A stretch of DNA of 64,000 bases. Origin: Physella acuta (lineage: Eukaryota > Mollusca > Gastropoda > Physidae). Position 1 is the first letter of the stretch. Every line of letters starts with the position of its first letter. Below the pieces are notes generated by a model. That model was not told where the DNA came from. It worked only from the letters and a program-made list of their open reading frames with translations, and did not search any database. Below are positions 14,018-26,900 of the stretch, one piece after another. The stretch covers positions 62,001-126,000 of the forward strand of contig NW_026732587.1 of assembly GCF_028476545.1 (NCBI RefSeq), given 5' to 3'. The translations under genes were made by a program, and so were the position numbers.

Positions 14018-17000
14018 ACTACACAGCGGCAGTTTGGAAGCCACATTGCTGCGCAGTGATTACAATTTTTAAAAATGTTACCATTTGTAAGTAAATCAAA
14101 TTCGTTTTCCAGCTTAGGGGTCATCCATAAATGTAAAAGACGCCTAGATTCTAGATCTAGAACTATTACATAAAAGCTTGTTATTAAAACGTTTTTTTAT
14201 GACATTTTTTTCTTATGTAGGCTATAAGTGGTATTGCCAAAATATTTAAGCATTATTATTTTTTCTTGTCTATATCTATGTGGGGAACAGGGCATTTCCC
14301 CCCTGTCAATTACCCCCCGGATATTTCCCCCCCGACATTACCCCCCAGAGTAATTACCCCCCTGTCAATTTCCCCCCTGTCAATTACCCCCCGCCCAGTA
14401 GGACATTACCCCCCCCCCCCCGACAGGGTTAGGTTTAGGGTTAAGTTTAGGGCTAAGGCCAGGGCTAGGGCTAGGGCTAGGGCTAGGGCTAGGGCTAGGG
14501 CTAGGGTTAGGGTTAGGGTTAGGGTTAGGGTTAGGGTTAGGGTTAGGGTTAGGGTTAGGGTTAGGGTTTGGGTTAGGGTTAGGGTTAGGTTTTAGGGCTA
14601 GGGCTAGGGTTAGGTTTTATGGCTAGGTTTAGGTTCAGGTTTAGGTTAAGGTTTAGGTTTAGGTTTAGGTTTAGGTTTAGGTTTAGGGCTAGGGTTAGGG
14701 TTACGGGCTAGGGTTAGGGTTAGAGCTAGTTTTAGGGTTAGGGTTGTGTCTAGCTTTGGTTTTGTGTGAAGTTTAAGGCTAAGGTGGATGCTTAGGTTTT
14801 GGTCTTTTTCTTAAGGTTTGGATTAAAGTAGTATATAAGTATAAAATTCTAGTTAGAGTTAGGATTTTAACTTGAGAGGGGGGGGGGGGGGTAATTCCCC
14901 AGGGGGGTAATTGACAGGGGGGTAATTGCTCCGGGGGGGTAAATACGGGGGGGAAATGTCCGGGGGGGGGGAAATATCCAGGGGGTAATGTCCTGTAGCC
15001 ATCTATGTGTCATGTGACTTATATTTTAATGCGTATATTGAGTTCAATTTAGAATATTAAAATTGTGGAATCTGATTTTGCTGATAAAAAAAAAATTACC
15101 AGTTGTCTCTGATTTTAGATTACCTCCCATGTTTTCAGATTTTCGCGCAAAAAAAAAAAATAATTAAATAAAAATAGCAAAGGATATTTGTAGTAAGGAT
15201 TTCAGAAGTCTCGAGATTTAATGCAATTTTGGGTATTCTAAAAAAAACAACCAATTCTATTATTTTTGCTAGCTCAAATCTCTGTCCAGCTCGCTGTCAT
15301 CCAGCAAAAAGTCGACAGACGTGAGTAAAGTGCCAGAAGCTGAAGCTGAAAGCAATGCAGAGATATCCAGCCTCAGGAGACAGTCCACACACGAACTGCT
15401 GCAGGAGAGTCTGGCTAACTCAAGGAGAAGTTCCCGTACCAACACAGGGAACTCTGGGAAGCTTTCAATACAGCAGAAGTCTTCTAAACAAAGTAGGTCA
15501 TAATCAGCTAATTAAAATATCGAAAATTAAAATTGAAACAATCTTTAATAATCAGCTAATGAAAAAAAATTAAAACAATCTGTAAACTTCAACTACAAAA
15601 CAAATGTCTTTAATTTTATTTTAAAGGAAGCAGAACAAGTTTAAGAAATTCGGTTTCTGGTGTTTCCAAAGAAAAGTCGAGGAAGACCTCAGAAATAATC
15701 TCTAAACAGACCAGTTTATTAAGGAGTGCATCAACTAGGGCTAAATCAGTTTCTAACAGCCAGACAGATCTTACAAAGGCCCCATCTAAAGCTTCACTCC
15801 ATAAAAATAAATCTGTCAATGCCTCTAACAGCCTGATAAATATTGCCAAGTTGCCATCTAAAACTTCACTACAAAAGTCTAAAAGTGGAGATAATGCTGA
15901 AACAAGACATTCAAAATTGTCCAATGGAAACACAACTGAAACAAAGTTATGGTTTCCTAAAGCAGCAATTTTAGCTGTCCGCACTGAAAATGGTAAATTA
16001 AACCTTTTTTCTTTCATGTTGTTCTAAATGTAAGCACTTTTACAGATTAAAAATTGTAATTGCTTTTACTATTTTTAAAATTAAAAAACAAACATGGTGC
16101 ATTTCAGCAAATGAGTTTTATCTCTGTCGCACTTGGAGTAATGTTTACAACTATTCAAGGGAGGTAAAAATCAACTGGCTGACACAAGGTAAAAAAGGGA
16201 TTGCCAATACATACAAGATCACGTACAGAGATACAATAGACCCAGCATGCATTCTTTTAGAGGTAACACACTATTTTTTGTTAAATCAACAGTTGATTTT
16301 ATTTTTTGTCAAATCTTTTTTTTTTTTAAATAAAATGTTTTAATCAGTTACTTTACAAACTTGTTTATGATAATATGGTTTTGTTTAGGTCAGTCTGAAC
16401 CAGTTGTCTTCTGTGACTTATCAACTACCACCAGATCAGCTGACTGAGATTCAGAAACTTTTAAAACTTGCACAGGATGTGGAAACTGGAAAAGCATCTC
16501 TGGCTGATGTGGATGATGATGGTAATGTTGTTATAGAGAGCAGAGTTACTTAAACATGATATCTCAATGTTCAAAGTTTATTGAGATGCTAAAACTTAAA
16601 TGTCTCACATATATAAACCAAACATTTAAACTTATTTAACAATATTCCTTAAAGATTTATTGAGATTTTCTTTGTTGTTTAAATGTTTTTTTCGGATTCA
16701 AAGATTCTCTACCAAATTGTATTTAATTGGGCTTATTATTTTAAGTTTCAGATTAAACAAAACGTAATTAAACACAGGAAATAATGATAGATTGATAAAT
16801 AAATATTTGTTACACTGGCATTTTTTAAAATTTGTTGACAGTTGAGGAAGTTCATTTTATTGAAGAGCCAGTTGTCAAAAGGGCAAGACTACAAAAAACT
16901 CCATCCCAGAGGGCATCAGACAAAAGTATGAGTTTTACCTGTATCAGTCTTTAATATCTAAATCATGTGCATTCCTATTAAAGTGTATCTGCTTGTGCAT

Positions 17001-17956
17001 TTATAGCCTAAATAAATGTTTTTTATTGAGCGTATGTCTATGGTCCTCTTATGTCAACAGTTAAAAGAAATGCAAGGAAAAAGATTAGTTCAAGCTCAGG
17101 AACAAAGAAACTGGCAAAAGTAAAATGTGCTCAAGCTTGTGAGTTTTTATTCTGATTTCTTTTTAAAGTTTAAATTTCACCTTATTGCAGTATTATTTAA
17201 ACATATCCTAATAACTTTTTAAATAGTGTAGGGCCTACTTGAATTTTAGTAAGTTACTTTTATCAGGAAAGCAATGTAAATATTGTTGTGGATGGAAATT
17301 TAATGTTACACCTCATTTACACTTGCCACATGTATACTATAAATGTTGAGCAAATTAATGTTATATGAAAACATTTACCCTAAAGAACAGATATACTAAC
17401 TAGCTGCGAGGTTTTTTTTCTTGACTTGTAAAGTATACTTGTCACAAGTGCAAACACTGTATTACACTTCTAAAATAATTCTGTCAAATAATTTTTATAA
17501 TATTCAAATTCAATTCATTAGCAAAGACAGAAAGAAAAAGAAAATCTGCTCCAAAGAAGGTTGCAGACCTTGAGCTACATCCACGACCTGACATTAAAGT
17601 GCTGGAGCTTGATCCTCTTTTTGAATCCAGGTGAATAATTCAAAACATAATTAGCAATACTTTTATTTACTCTTTCCTTTAATCATTTCAATTTATATTA
17701 CAATTGTGAATAACAGAATAAATATTTACACCTGTATATTTGATACATCACATTATAAAAAATATAGTTTTACATCCTGTAGAATGATAATTTATGCCAC
17801 AGATGTAAAAATAAATAAAAAATTAAATTATTTCACAGAGAACCGATGCCATATATTTCTAAAGTAGCCAACTCTAGATTGGTTTTCAGAGCCATCTACT
17901 TAAAAGATAATAAACTTTTGACCAAGCTTCTGAAAGATGGTAACAAAATATATCAG
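14018..17956 (+). CDS. ANK-PARP exons, N-terminal block
   Basis: Exons: 14018-14086 (5' UTR plus MLPF), 15273-15492, 15627-15992, 16108-16262, 16389-16521, 16842-16925, 17061-17138, 17522-17630, 17839-17956. The first 200 residues are Ser/Lys-rich and probably disordered (LKSLSSSLSSSKKSTD). The exons at 16108-16521 encode a compact segment, ENEFYLCRTWSNVYNYSREV to LPPDQLTEIQKLLKLAQD, that I cannot assign. After it come basic stretches (VVKRARLQK, IKRNARKKISSSS, KTERKRKSAPKK) that could act as nuclear localisation signals. Phases agree throughout. Confidence 0.8.
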
Positions 17957-20900
17957 GTAATTCCTTTTTTAAACTAGTTTGTTCTCTTTACTTTGTGTTA
18001 TTTGTAGCTCAAAACCTCTCCAAGCTTTGTAAATTTAATTATCTAAAGAATGTTTAAAATGAAGTGTTTGACGATATGGAAAAGGAAATTTTTAAACTAT
18101 GACGAGTTGGCCTAAAAAATATTTTTTGAGAAAAATATTTAAATGCAATTATTCAACTATTAAATATGTGTGGTCCTTATACATAAAAATATATCCCTCC
18201 ACATCTACAAGTATTCTTGTCTAAAATGAATTTAAAATGAACCCTAATCATGTGAGTACATAACTCTGTGTATCCTCAGCTGTATCCCAAGTCACTGGAC
18301 AACCCCCACACCCCCTACCACGCAGCAGCTCAGGTGCAGGACATGGCAGTGTTTCAGACGATATTACAGGAGGTCTGCGGCACAAAGTTCAGTGAGAGAC
18401 GGAGTCACAATAGGGAAGACAAGACTATGATAAATAAACTCAACACAGGAAAGTAAGACATAAAAACTGTTAAATGCAAAATTTGAGTGGGTAGGTAAAA
18501 AGAATTAGTTGACTACATTGTGAAGCTAAAATCATAACTGTGTTATATTTTAGAATAAAAATATATAAATATTTTAAATAACTAAAATGTTTTGAAACTA
18601 ATAAATTTTTTACAGCTATAATCGACGATCATTAGGAATTCATTTCATTCGTAAAATAACAGCCAGTCGAGGGAGCCGGGAAGGAAATAATGCTTTAACA
18701 AAAGTATGTAATATGTTTAAAAATCATTTATTGCTCAGTCTAATAACCAAAAGAACTACTTTTTAGAATATTTATGCTGATTAGTTTTTTTTTAGTACAA
18801 GTGATGAATGCATTTTCCTTAAATACTGCAGTTCTTTTTTTAATACAAATATACTTTGCATCTAATAATTTTTTCTTTGTATCTCTTTAGACAGAAGATC
18901 CCATTGATTATTATGACAATGATTATGCAAAAGGAGTTACCAGTTTTGACCTAGACCCAGCTCTGCTAGCCTTAGTTGAAAAATTTTTCAAGGATGACAA
19001 AAGAAACTTTTATGTAACTATTTGAAATATTTTTTTAAGTTTATATTAATTGTATGTAAATAATATTTTATATTCATAAAACTTAGCTAATGATAAAACT
19101 ATCTTTCATGAATATATCTGATGATTAAATATAAAAGCTTTTCAATTTTATACTTGCTAATATTCTTTAATGATTTGATTTTAAAAATTTTTTAACACAG
19201 AGGGATGTTTTTGATCCTCAAGATGTTCATGAGCTGCTCCTGAAAGGAAAACATCAAATTGCAGGAAAAGTAATTGAATCTTACCTCAAGGGTTATTGCA
19301 GATTTTTCAATCATCTTTACAGAGATGTAAGCAGCTAATAATTCTTTATACTTTATTACAGTGAGACAGTAAATTTTTATTTTATATCCATGTTTACTTT
19401 GAAATAAAAGCATTTCTATTCAATAGTAATTTAGTGTGATTTATATCTATCTTTTTTATTATTCATTTAAATAAATAACCTTACAACTATTTTTTGATAA
19501 TTCATCCAACTAAATAAATAACCTTACAACTATCTATTTTTTGATAATTCATCCAACTAAAGGAATAATCTTACAACTATTTATTTTTTGATAATTCATT
19601 CAAATAAAGGAATAATCTTACAACTATTTATTTTTTGATAATTCATCCAACTAAAGGAATAATCTTACAATTATCTATTTTTTGATAATTCATCCAACTA
19701 AAGGAATAATCTTACAACTATTTATTTTTTGATAATTCATCCAACTAAAGGAATAATCTTACAACTATTTATTTTTTGATAATTCATCCAACTAAAGGAA
19801 TAATCTTACAACTATTTATTTTTTGATAATTCATTCACCTAAAGGAATAATCTTACAACTATTTATTTTTTGATAATTCATTCAACTAAAGGAATAATCT
19901 TACAACTATTTATTTTTTGATAATTCATTCAACTAAAGGAATAATCTTACAACTATTTATTTTTTGATAATTCATTTAACTAAAGGAATAATCTTACAAC
20001 TATTTATTTTTTGATAATTCATCCAACTAAAGGAATAATCTTACAACTATTCAATTCGCAGGTTCTCCTCTTTACAACAGAAGAACTTACTGGATGTTCA
20101 CCGTCAACCATCAGATTTGTTAGTAAAAAAGTTTACAAGGTAGGCAATTGCTCTCGGGTAATTTAAACCCAGGTTCTAATTTTAAACATCTTTCCTGTTT
20201 AAAAACCATAGATATCAGTGCTAAAATTACTAAATAAATATGAATTTTAAAAAGTGAAAATAAATTTTCTAAAGACCAAAATTTATGGATGCTCAACATC
20301 TTTACATATTTAATAACACATGTTCTTGAATATTTTTACACTATTTTTCACTATTTTTATGTACAATTATGTAGTATGAGCTGGTGTCTGTATAATTTCC
20401 CATTTAAGTATTATGTCCAAATATGAATATCACTAAAATATAATTGTAACTCTTGTACTTAAAAGTCTAATATATCTCTTTCTTTAAAGTTGACTCCCAT
20501 CCACTGTGCTGCTGCCAACCCAAACAGCAAATATCTAGAAAAACTACTTTCAGTATATGCTGACTTCAATGCTGTTGATGCAAAAGGAAATCGACCAATC
20601 CATTTTGCAGCAGCTTGCAGCTCAAGTTCCAACCTAAAACTTTTGCTGGAAAAGTGAGTTATCGTTAAAAAACGATATTTTTCTAAACACTGTATCTCCA
20701 ATGCTGTCAAAAATTTAAGACACCTGTATGTCTATGATATAAACCATGTTAAAAGTTTTAAAACCAAACACTGAAACTTATTTAACAATATTCCTTAAAT
20801 GAATTATTAGAATTTTTGTTGCTTAAAAGTTCTAATTGGCTTCAAAGTTTTTATTCCAAACTGTTTTTATTGGGATAATAAAATCTCTAGATTCTAGATT

Positions 20901-23900
20901 AAAAAATAATTGTTTTTTTATTTTTTTATTTAAATTTTTAAAAAAATAATTCTTTTTTTTGCAGGGGAGGAAATCCCAATGATACAAATGGAAGCAGGCT
21001 TATCCCTCTACACTATGCAGTTAAAGCAAACAGGCCACAGAATGTTGAATTACTTCTCCAAGAGGCTCAGAAAAGTATTTGCTTGTTAAACATTACAAGT
21101 TATTGTTTCTATATAAATGTTCAACATTACAAGTTATTATTCTAAATAAATTTTGTATCGAATGCCTGTAATATACAAGCCATGTTTTATAAATTACTAA
21201 ACTTGAAGTTAAACTTAAAATATAATGCAAGTGAAATGTAGCCAAAGTATTATCAAATTTTAGATCAGACGGATCCATTTGCTGCCCAGTTTGGGGTGGG
21301 TGGAGTGAACCGTAGAGACAATTACAATAAAACTCCTCTTCATCTGGCAGCAGAATATCAGTTTGTGGTTAGTTGTTCTTCTTATTTTTGGCTCATCATT
21401 TTTTATATGGTCTACTTTAATTACATTAAAATAAGACAAAAATAATTGTAAATTCCTTTATTTTGCTTAAAATCATATTTAACTTACTTTTTACACATTG
21501 TTTCCATGTAAAGGAAGTGGCTGAAATCTTGTTAAAGTATGGAGCAGATGTCAATGCTAAGTTAAATGTATCAAAAAATCAGACAACTCCTTTAATGATA
21601 GCTGCAGCTCAAGGAAATTTGAGAATGGTTCGACTTTTGGTTCAATATGGTGCAGTAGTGGAACAAAGAGGTGAGCAAGCATAACTCTTGTCGGGAGGGG
21701 AGACAAATTGTTACTGATTAAAATTGTCAGAACTTGTTACTATATAAGTACTTGATCTTGCACTGATAGACTGGTCAATTATCTAATACATAGCTTATTC
21801 ATTTTGACTTGGTTTTTAAAATCTGACATTGTAGAACTATAAGTTATAAGTAAACTGAGTTCTGTTTTGGTCCCCCAGATCGAATGGAGCGTACAGCAGT
21901 CACCCATGCTTGCATGAACGGGGCCACCAGCGTCCTGTCCTACCTGCTGAACATTGGGGCCAGTGGTGAGCACCCTGACAACTCGGGCAACTCACCCCTA
22001 CACTACGCGGCTGCATATGGCTGGTTCTTCACCACCAAACTTCTCCTACAGTCAGGGGTCAACCCAAATGTCAGCAACATGTGGAAGGTTGGTTTCACAG
22101 TACATTCAGACAATTTTAGTAGTTTTCAAGGTTTGCATTACCTCTGCTGGGTACAATTTTGGTTGGTTTCTATATTTGAATCAACTCAACAATCTACAAT
22201 TTAAAAAAAAATAAATTACATAAATTCTTTTCCGATTAAAATATTTGTCTTAGATAACTTGATATCAACTGTCAAGTAACATTTGAACTACTGATATGTA
22301 TCATTAAATATGTAAATAAACTTTCAGTTAAAATGTCATGTATAAGCATTTGTTTATAAATTATTACTTATTAATTTTATTTCATGGAAATTACATTTAT
22401 ATGACATTAAAATAATGTTTCTCAAAAAACTTGCAAACTTGCAAGCATTAATGGAGTAAAAATTTCTTTTATTTAGTTAACACCTGTCAACATTGCCTAC
22501 CTGAAGGCCCAAGTTGGGATTATGCAGGAGCTGTTATGCCATGACAAAGTAGACATCAATTTTACTGATGATGATGGTAGATTGTTTATATATTTGTTTA
22601 TATATTTGTTTATATATTTGAGGGTTTTTTAAATTTCAAGCAATAGATGGAGAATGGTTTTCTTCTCTAGTTAATTATTTTCAATAAAGTCTATAAACTA
22701 AATTTTTTTTTTAAAGTTAAATTTTTTAAAATAAAATAAAAACATAGGCTAAAGAAACATTAATTTATTAATAATTAAAATACAATTTTTCGTTTAAAAG
22801 GATTGAAGAAAATTTTTTAATAAAGAGCAATTTCCTTCTTCAGGTGTGACCTTGATTTTTCATGCTTGCTCAAGTGATCTCACACAGAAAGACCTTTGGG
22901 ATCAGATACAATATATGATTGAAGAGAAGGGCGCTATCTGCACGCTCAAAGATAATGAAGGGCGTACTCCAGTACGTTTTGTCATAAATACGTATTTATC
23001 AAATGTAAAGTAAAAAACTGAGACTCTTTATTTTTCATTTTTTTTGTAAATTGTTTGCTTGCTTGTAAACTAAGGAGATACTACTTTGATTGTTTTCAGT
23101 AGTTTAAAAAAAATATTGTTGTAGCAATACAGGGCAGACATATTGACTGATCCCACAGAAAAGTTTTGTAAAATCCAAAGATAATCAACACATCTTTACG
23201 ATATTACCATTTAAATTAAGTTATACATAACTAACTTGTAATCACACAAGTGACCTTCCAAATATTGACAACTAAAGGTTTGATAAAAATGGTCGTCTCA
23301 AGTTGTAATACTATTTATGAGATTGGGGACATTTTTGCTAAAACCACATTTCATCATTTACAAAAACTGCTGTAAACTAATTTTTCAACAAAATTGTTTG
23401 TAATGCTGAGATAATTTTATTTATCTAGCTCCACTATTTAGCGGATGCTTATGTTGATTCTGAGGAAAGTGAAGTAAAGGTATGTTTAATTTTAGATTTC
23501 AACCTTTGCACTTCTTTATTATCATTAGATTTTTAAAAGTACATTAATATACCTAAATTTGACCTAATTTAGTTAATATTTTAAATAGAAACCTCTATTT
23601 CATAAAAACAACCAATTGGCTGGAGGTGTAAGACTCAGGTGTAACATGAGTGACATCACCTCAGGGACAATGTATGATGAAGGGGGTAAAGGGGATGTAA
23701 AAATCTTCAAATTGAAATCTTTTATGGATGTCCCCTTAGTAAAAATAATGAAATGTAATGAAATATAAAAATAAAATAATTTTGCAACAATCAATTTCAG
23801 TAAAAAAAAAATTTAATTTTAAAAAAAAAGTCAAACATTAACATGATGTTAGGCTAATTAAAAAAAAAGCTATTAAAACACAATATTAAGGAAATAGTAA

Positions 23901-26900
23901 ACAATAAACATTGCAGGTTAAAGTAAATTTTAATTAGTCCTAATCAAATGTCTAAAAATGTGCCACCAGTTGATATTAGCAATTAATCTAATTTTAATTT
24001 AATATTTTGAAGTATTATTGTGTTTATTATGTCATTTCTAAACCAGGCACAGGCATATAAGCAAAGTATAGCTATAGCTGAGCTTCTGCTAAAGCATGGC
24101 TGTGACCTTCATGCCGTTGATAAACAAGGCAACACAGCTGTCATGATAGCTTTAACATCTGTAATTTTTTCCATTATTATAAAATTAGATCTTAAATTGT
24201 TAGTTTAAAAATAAATTTGTTACTTTGGTTCTGATAAAACTGATAAAATTTTAAACTGTTTTTGAGATGTAAAATTCAAATTACTTTTAGCTTAATTTTT
24301 AATAAAACTCTAACATGATTTTTTGTAAAAAAAAAAGAAGAAAAGAAACAAATCAACTAATTATTTATTTATCTGTCCACACAGGTGAGGAACCTTCCCC
24401 TCTATGACTTTCTCCTGTCTAAAGGGTGTCAGATTCTAGCCCCACCAGCAGGAGACCCCTCTACATCTGTGTTGCATGAAATAGCAAAACATATTTGGTT
24501 AGATCCAGCCAATTTGGATAAATTATTGAATTTAATTAAAAAATATGTAAGTTGTCTAGATTGTATAACTCAAATTTAAATGATGTGTGTGGTTTAAGCC
24601 ATCATATTAATTTGTCATAGGACAGATTTCTTGCTGACATCTATAGGCTCTGATATCTCTACCAACTAATTTTGTTATCTACAACAGAAGTTCACAGATG
24701 TAGCCAAGACAATGACCAGATATGTTGACTGCAATGGCTTCACTCCCTTGCATTTAGCCTGTCGAGTAATCTCTGAAGGAAAGGTATTATATTTTACCAA
24801 ATAATCTTTTTAAAATTTCACATAGTATACATAAAAAAATTAATGCTGTTTATTAGTTTGGGAAAAAAATGTGTCTATCATTGCTATCATATTTTTAAAA
24901 AAAAACAGACTTCAAATGACCCAGAAATTGCTGTCAGAAAAAATTTGAAAGCGAAATGGGACAATGTGAGATCTTTCATCAAAAGATTAGTGGATGAGTT
25001 TGATGCAGATGTAAATGCAAAGGTAATGCAGATATTTTCAAAATTACAAATAAAACCTTATATAGAAAACAAATTTGAAATAGTGCAACATTAAGAAAAA
25101 TTTTGCATTATAATTGTCATATCTTTAAGAAAATTAACTTGATATTACAAAGCAAGTTAATTTGTTACTTCTAATATAATAAAATGATTTACTTTTAATT
25201 GCTGTAGGTTCAGAAAAAGTTTTTCAATGAAGAAGATGAGCCTGAAGTAAATTCTTCTCTATGGTGGGAATCACAAGATACTGGTAACTAAACTTTTGGA
25301 TCAGTTTCTTACAGAGAGTAAAACAATTTTTAAATAAAATATTTTATTCACTTGTAAAGACTATTTAACTGTTAAAAAATATTATAATTTATAAATCAGA
25401 TAATTATTTTATATTTTTTCATTAGCTGGAAAAACATCTGCCCACATAGTGATGCTGAAAAAAGACCCTCTCTTTGACAAAGATTTCAACATTATTGAGC
25501 CTGCACAGTCAGGGCAAATTTTTAAAGAGCTAGTCAATCGTGGTGCAGATTTAAACTTGGTAGATGAATATGGAAACACACCACTATCCACTTGCATCCA
25601 GAGTTACCAATCCAGTCTTTTTGACTTCATGGTTAGAATCTTTCCTAGTGTATTGAACTTAGATTTACAATGTTTGAAACAGATTATATATGGACGAAAT
25701 TTAGCTTTCCCAAATATGATTGCTTAGGCATTTCTTAAAATAAGTTATTTATTTTGTTTTAGGCTGATAAAGGCAACTGTGATTTTAATCAGAACATCAG
25801 AAGCATAGTTAATGAACCTGATGGGGAGATGGTTAATCCCCTTATGTTTGCCAGTTTGAGGTATGTACACAAATTTTAAGAACTTTGGGGAAGAACATCT
25901 ATTAGTATTATTTACTAATGGACACCAGCGAGAAAAGTCTCAAAGGTATTTGAGAGGTGTATAAATTCATTTAAAAATCATGCACAGCGTAGTTACAATT
26001 AATATGGTTATAAAATCCTGTCTATCTGGTTTTTTTCGGACTTTACTAAAGATTGGATGTATTTGATGTTTATAATATTTTCGGTAACTAAATAAAAATT
26101 TAAAAAAAAGCAAAAACAATTTGGTTTTCACGTGTAATGGCGACATAAACAATGGCATCCTGCTATTGGATAGGCCGCCATTGATTTTATTGTACACATT
26201 GTAAGCTAAAAATAGAAAACTAGGTCATGGGGTTTTAAATTTGCATTGTAATTTAAAAACTTGATCTGCAAAGTTTTGTAAACAAATAGTTATCGATCAC
26301 TAAGTTACTGTACAGCCAATCAATATTTGTCTTACGAAAGTGAAACATCCGGTTATAACTTAGGCTTGATGAAAATAAATAGAAATGTAGCCTTAAACTC
26401 AACAAATTATTTTCAAGTTCTCTGGATTTGCAACTTTTATAACATTTATTCTAAAAATATAAAATTTCTAAATTAATTTTAGGCTTAAGTTTTTATTTTT
26501 TATTTTTTTTTACGGTCTAAATCTAAAAAGCACGTTTTTATTCCATGTCAACAACATTGGGGACGGAATCTCGTCAACTCGCTCGCCTCCATTGGAGCCT
26601 TTTAAAATAAAGATCTACTGCTGTAGCATATTTATTAATGAAGTTCATGGCTGCAGACCTCTATTTAAAATTTAATTTCAGGGACAAGTCATATTTTAAT
26701 ATCCAATATAATGTTTCATGTTTAATGGATACAAACATTATAATAGATGTTTCTGTTTGTAGTTGCAACTAACCAACTTGTTATGTTATTTATTTCTATA
26801 ATTATAGGTTTGAAAATCCTGTATCTTACAATGAACAGCAAAAAAAGAATGAAACAGAAATGATCTGCAAATTGATTGAGTTAGGTTGTGATACCAAGTG

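Noticed and set aside
14266-14595. Arg-rich open frame over the telomere-like tract
   Set aside because: Hexamer repeat translated; it lies inside an intronic mobile element.
14428-14760. True chromosome end
   Set aside because: The tract is internal to an element with inverted ends and a target duplication and is followed by 49 kb of genes.
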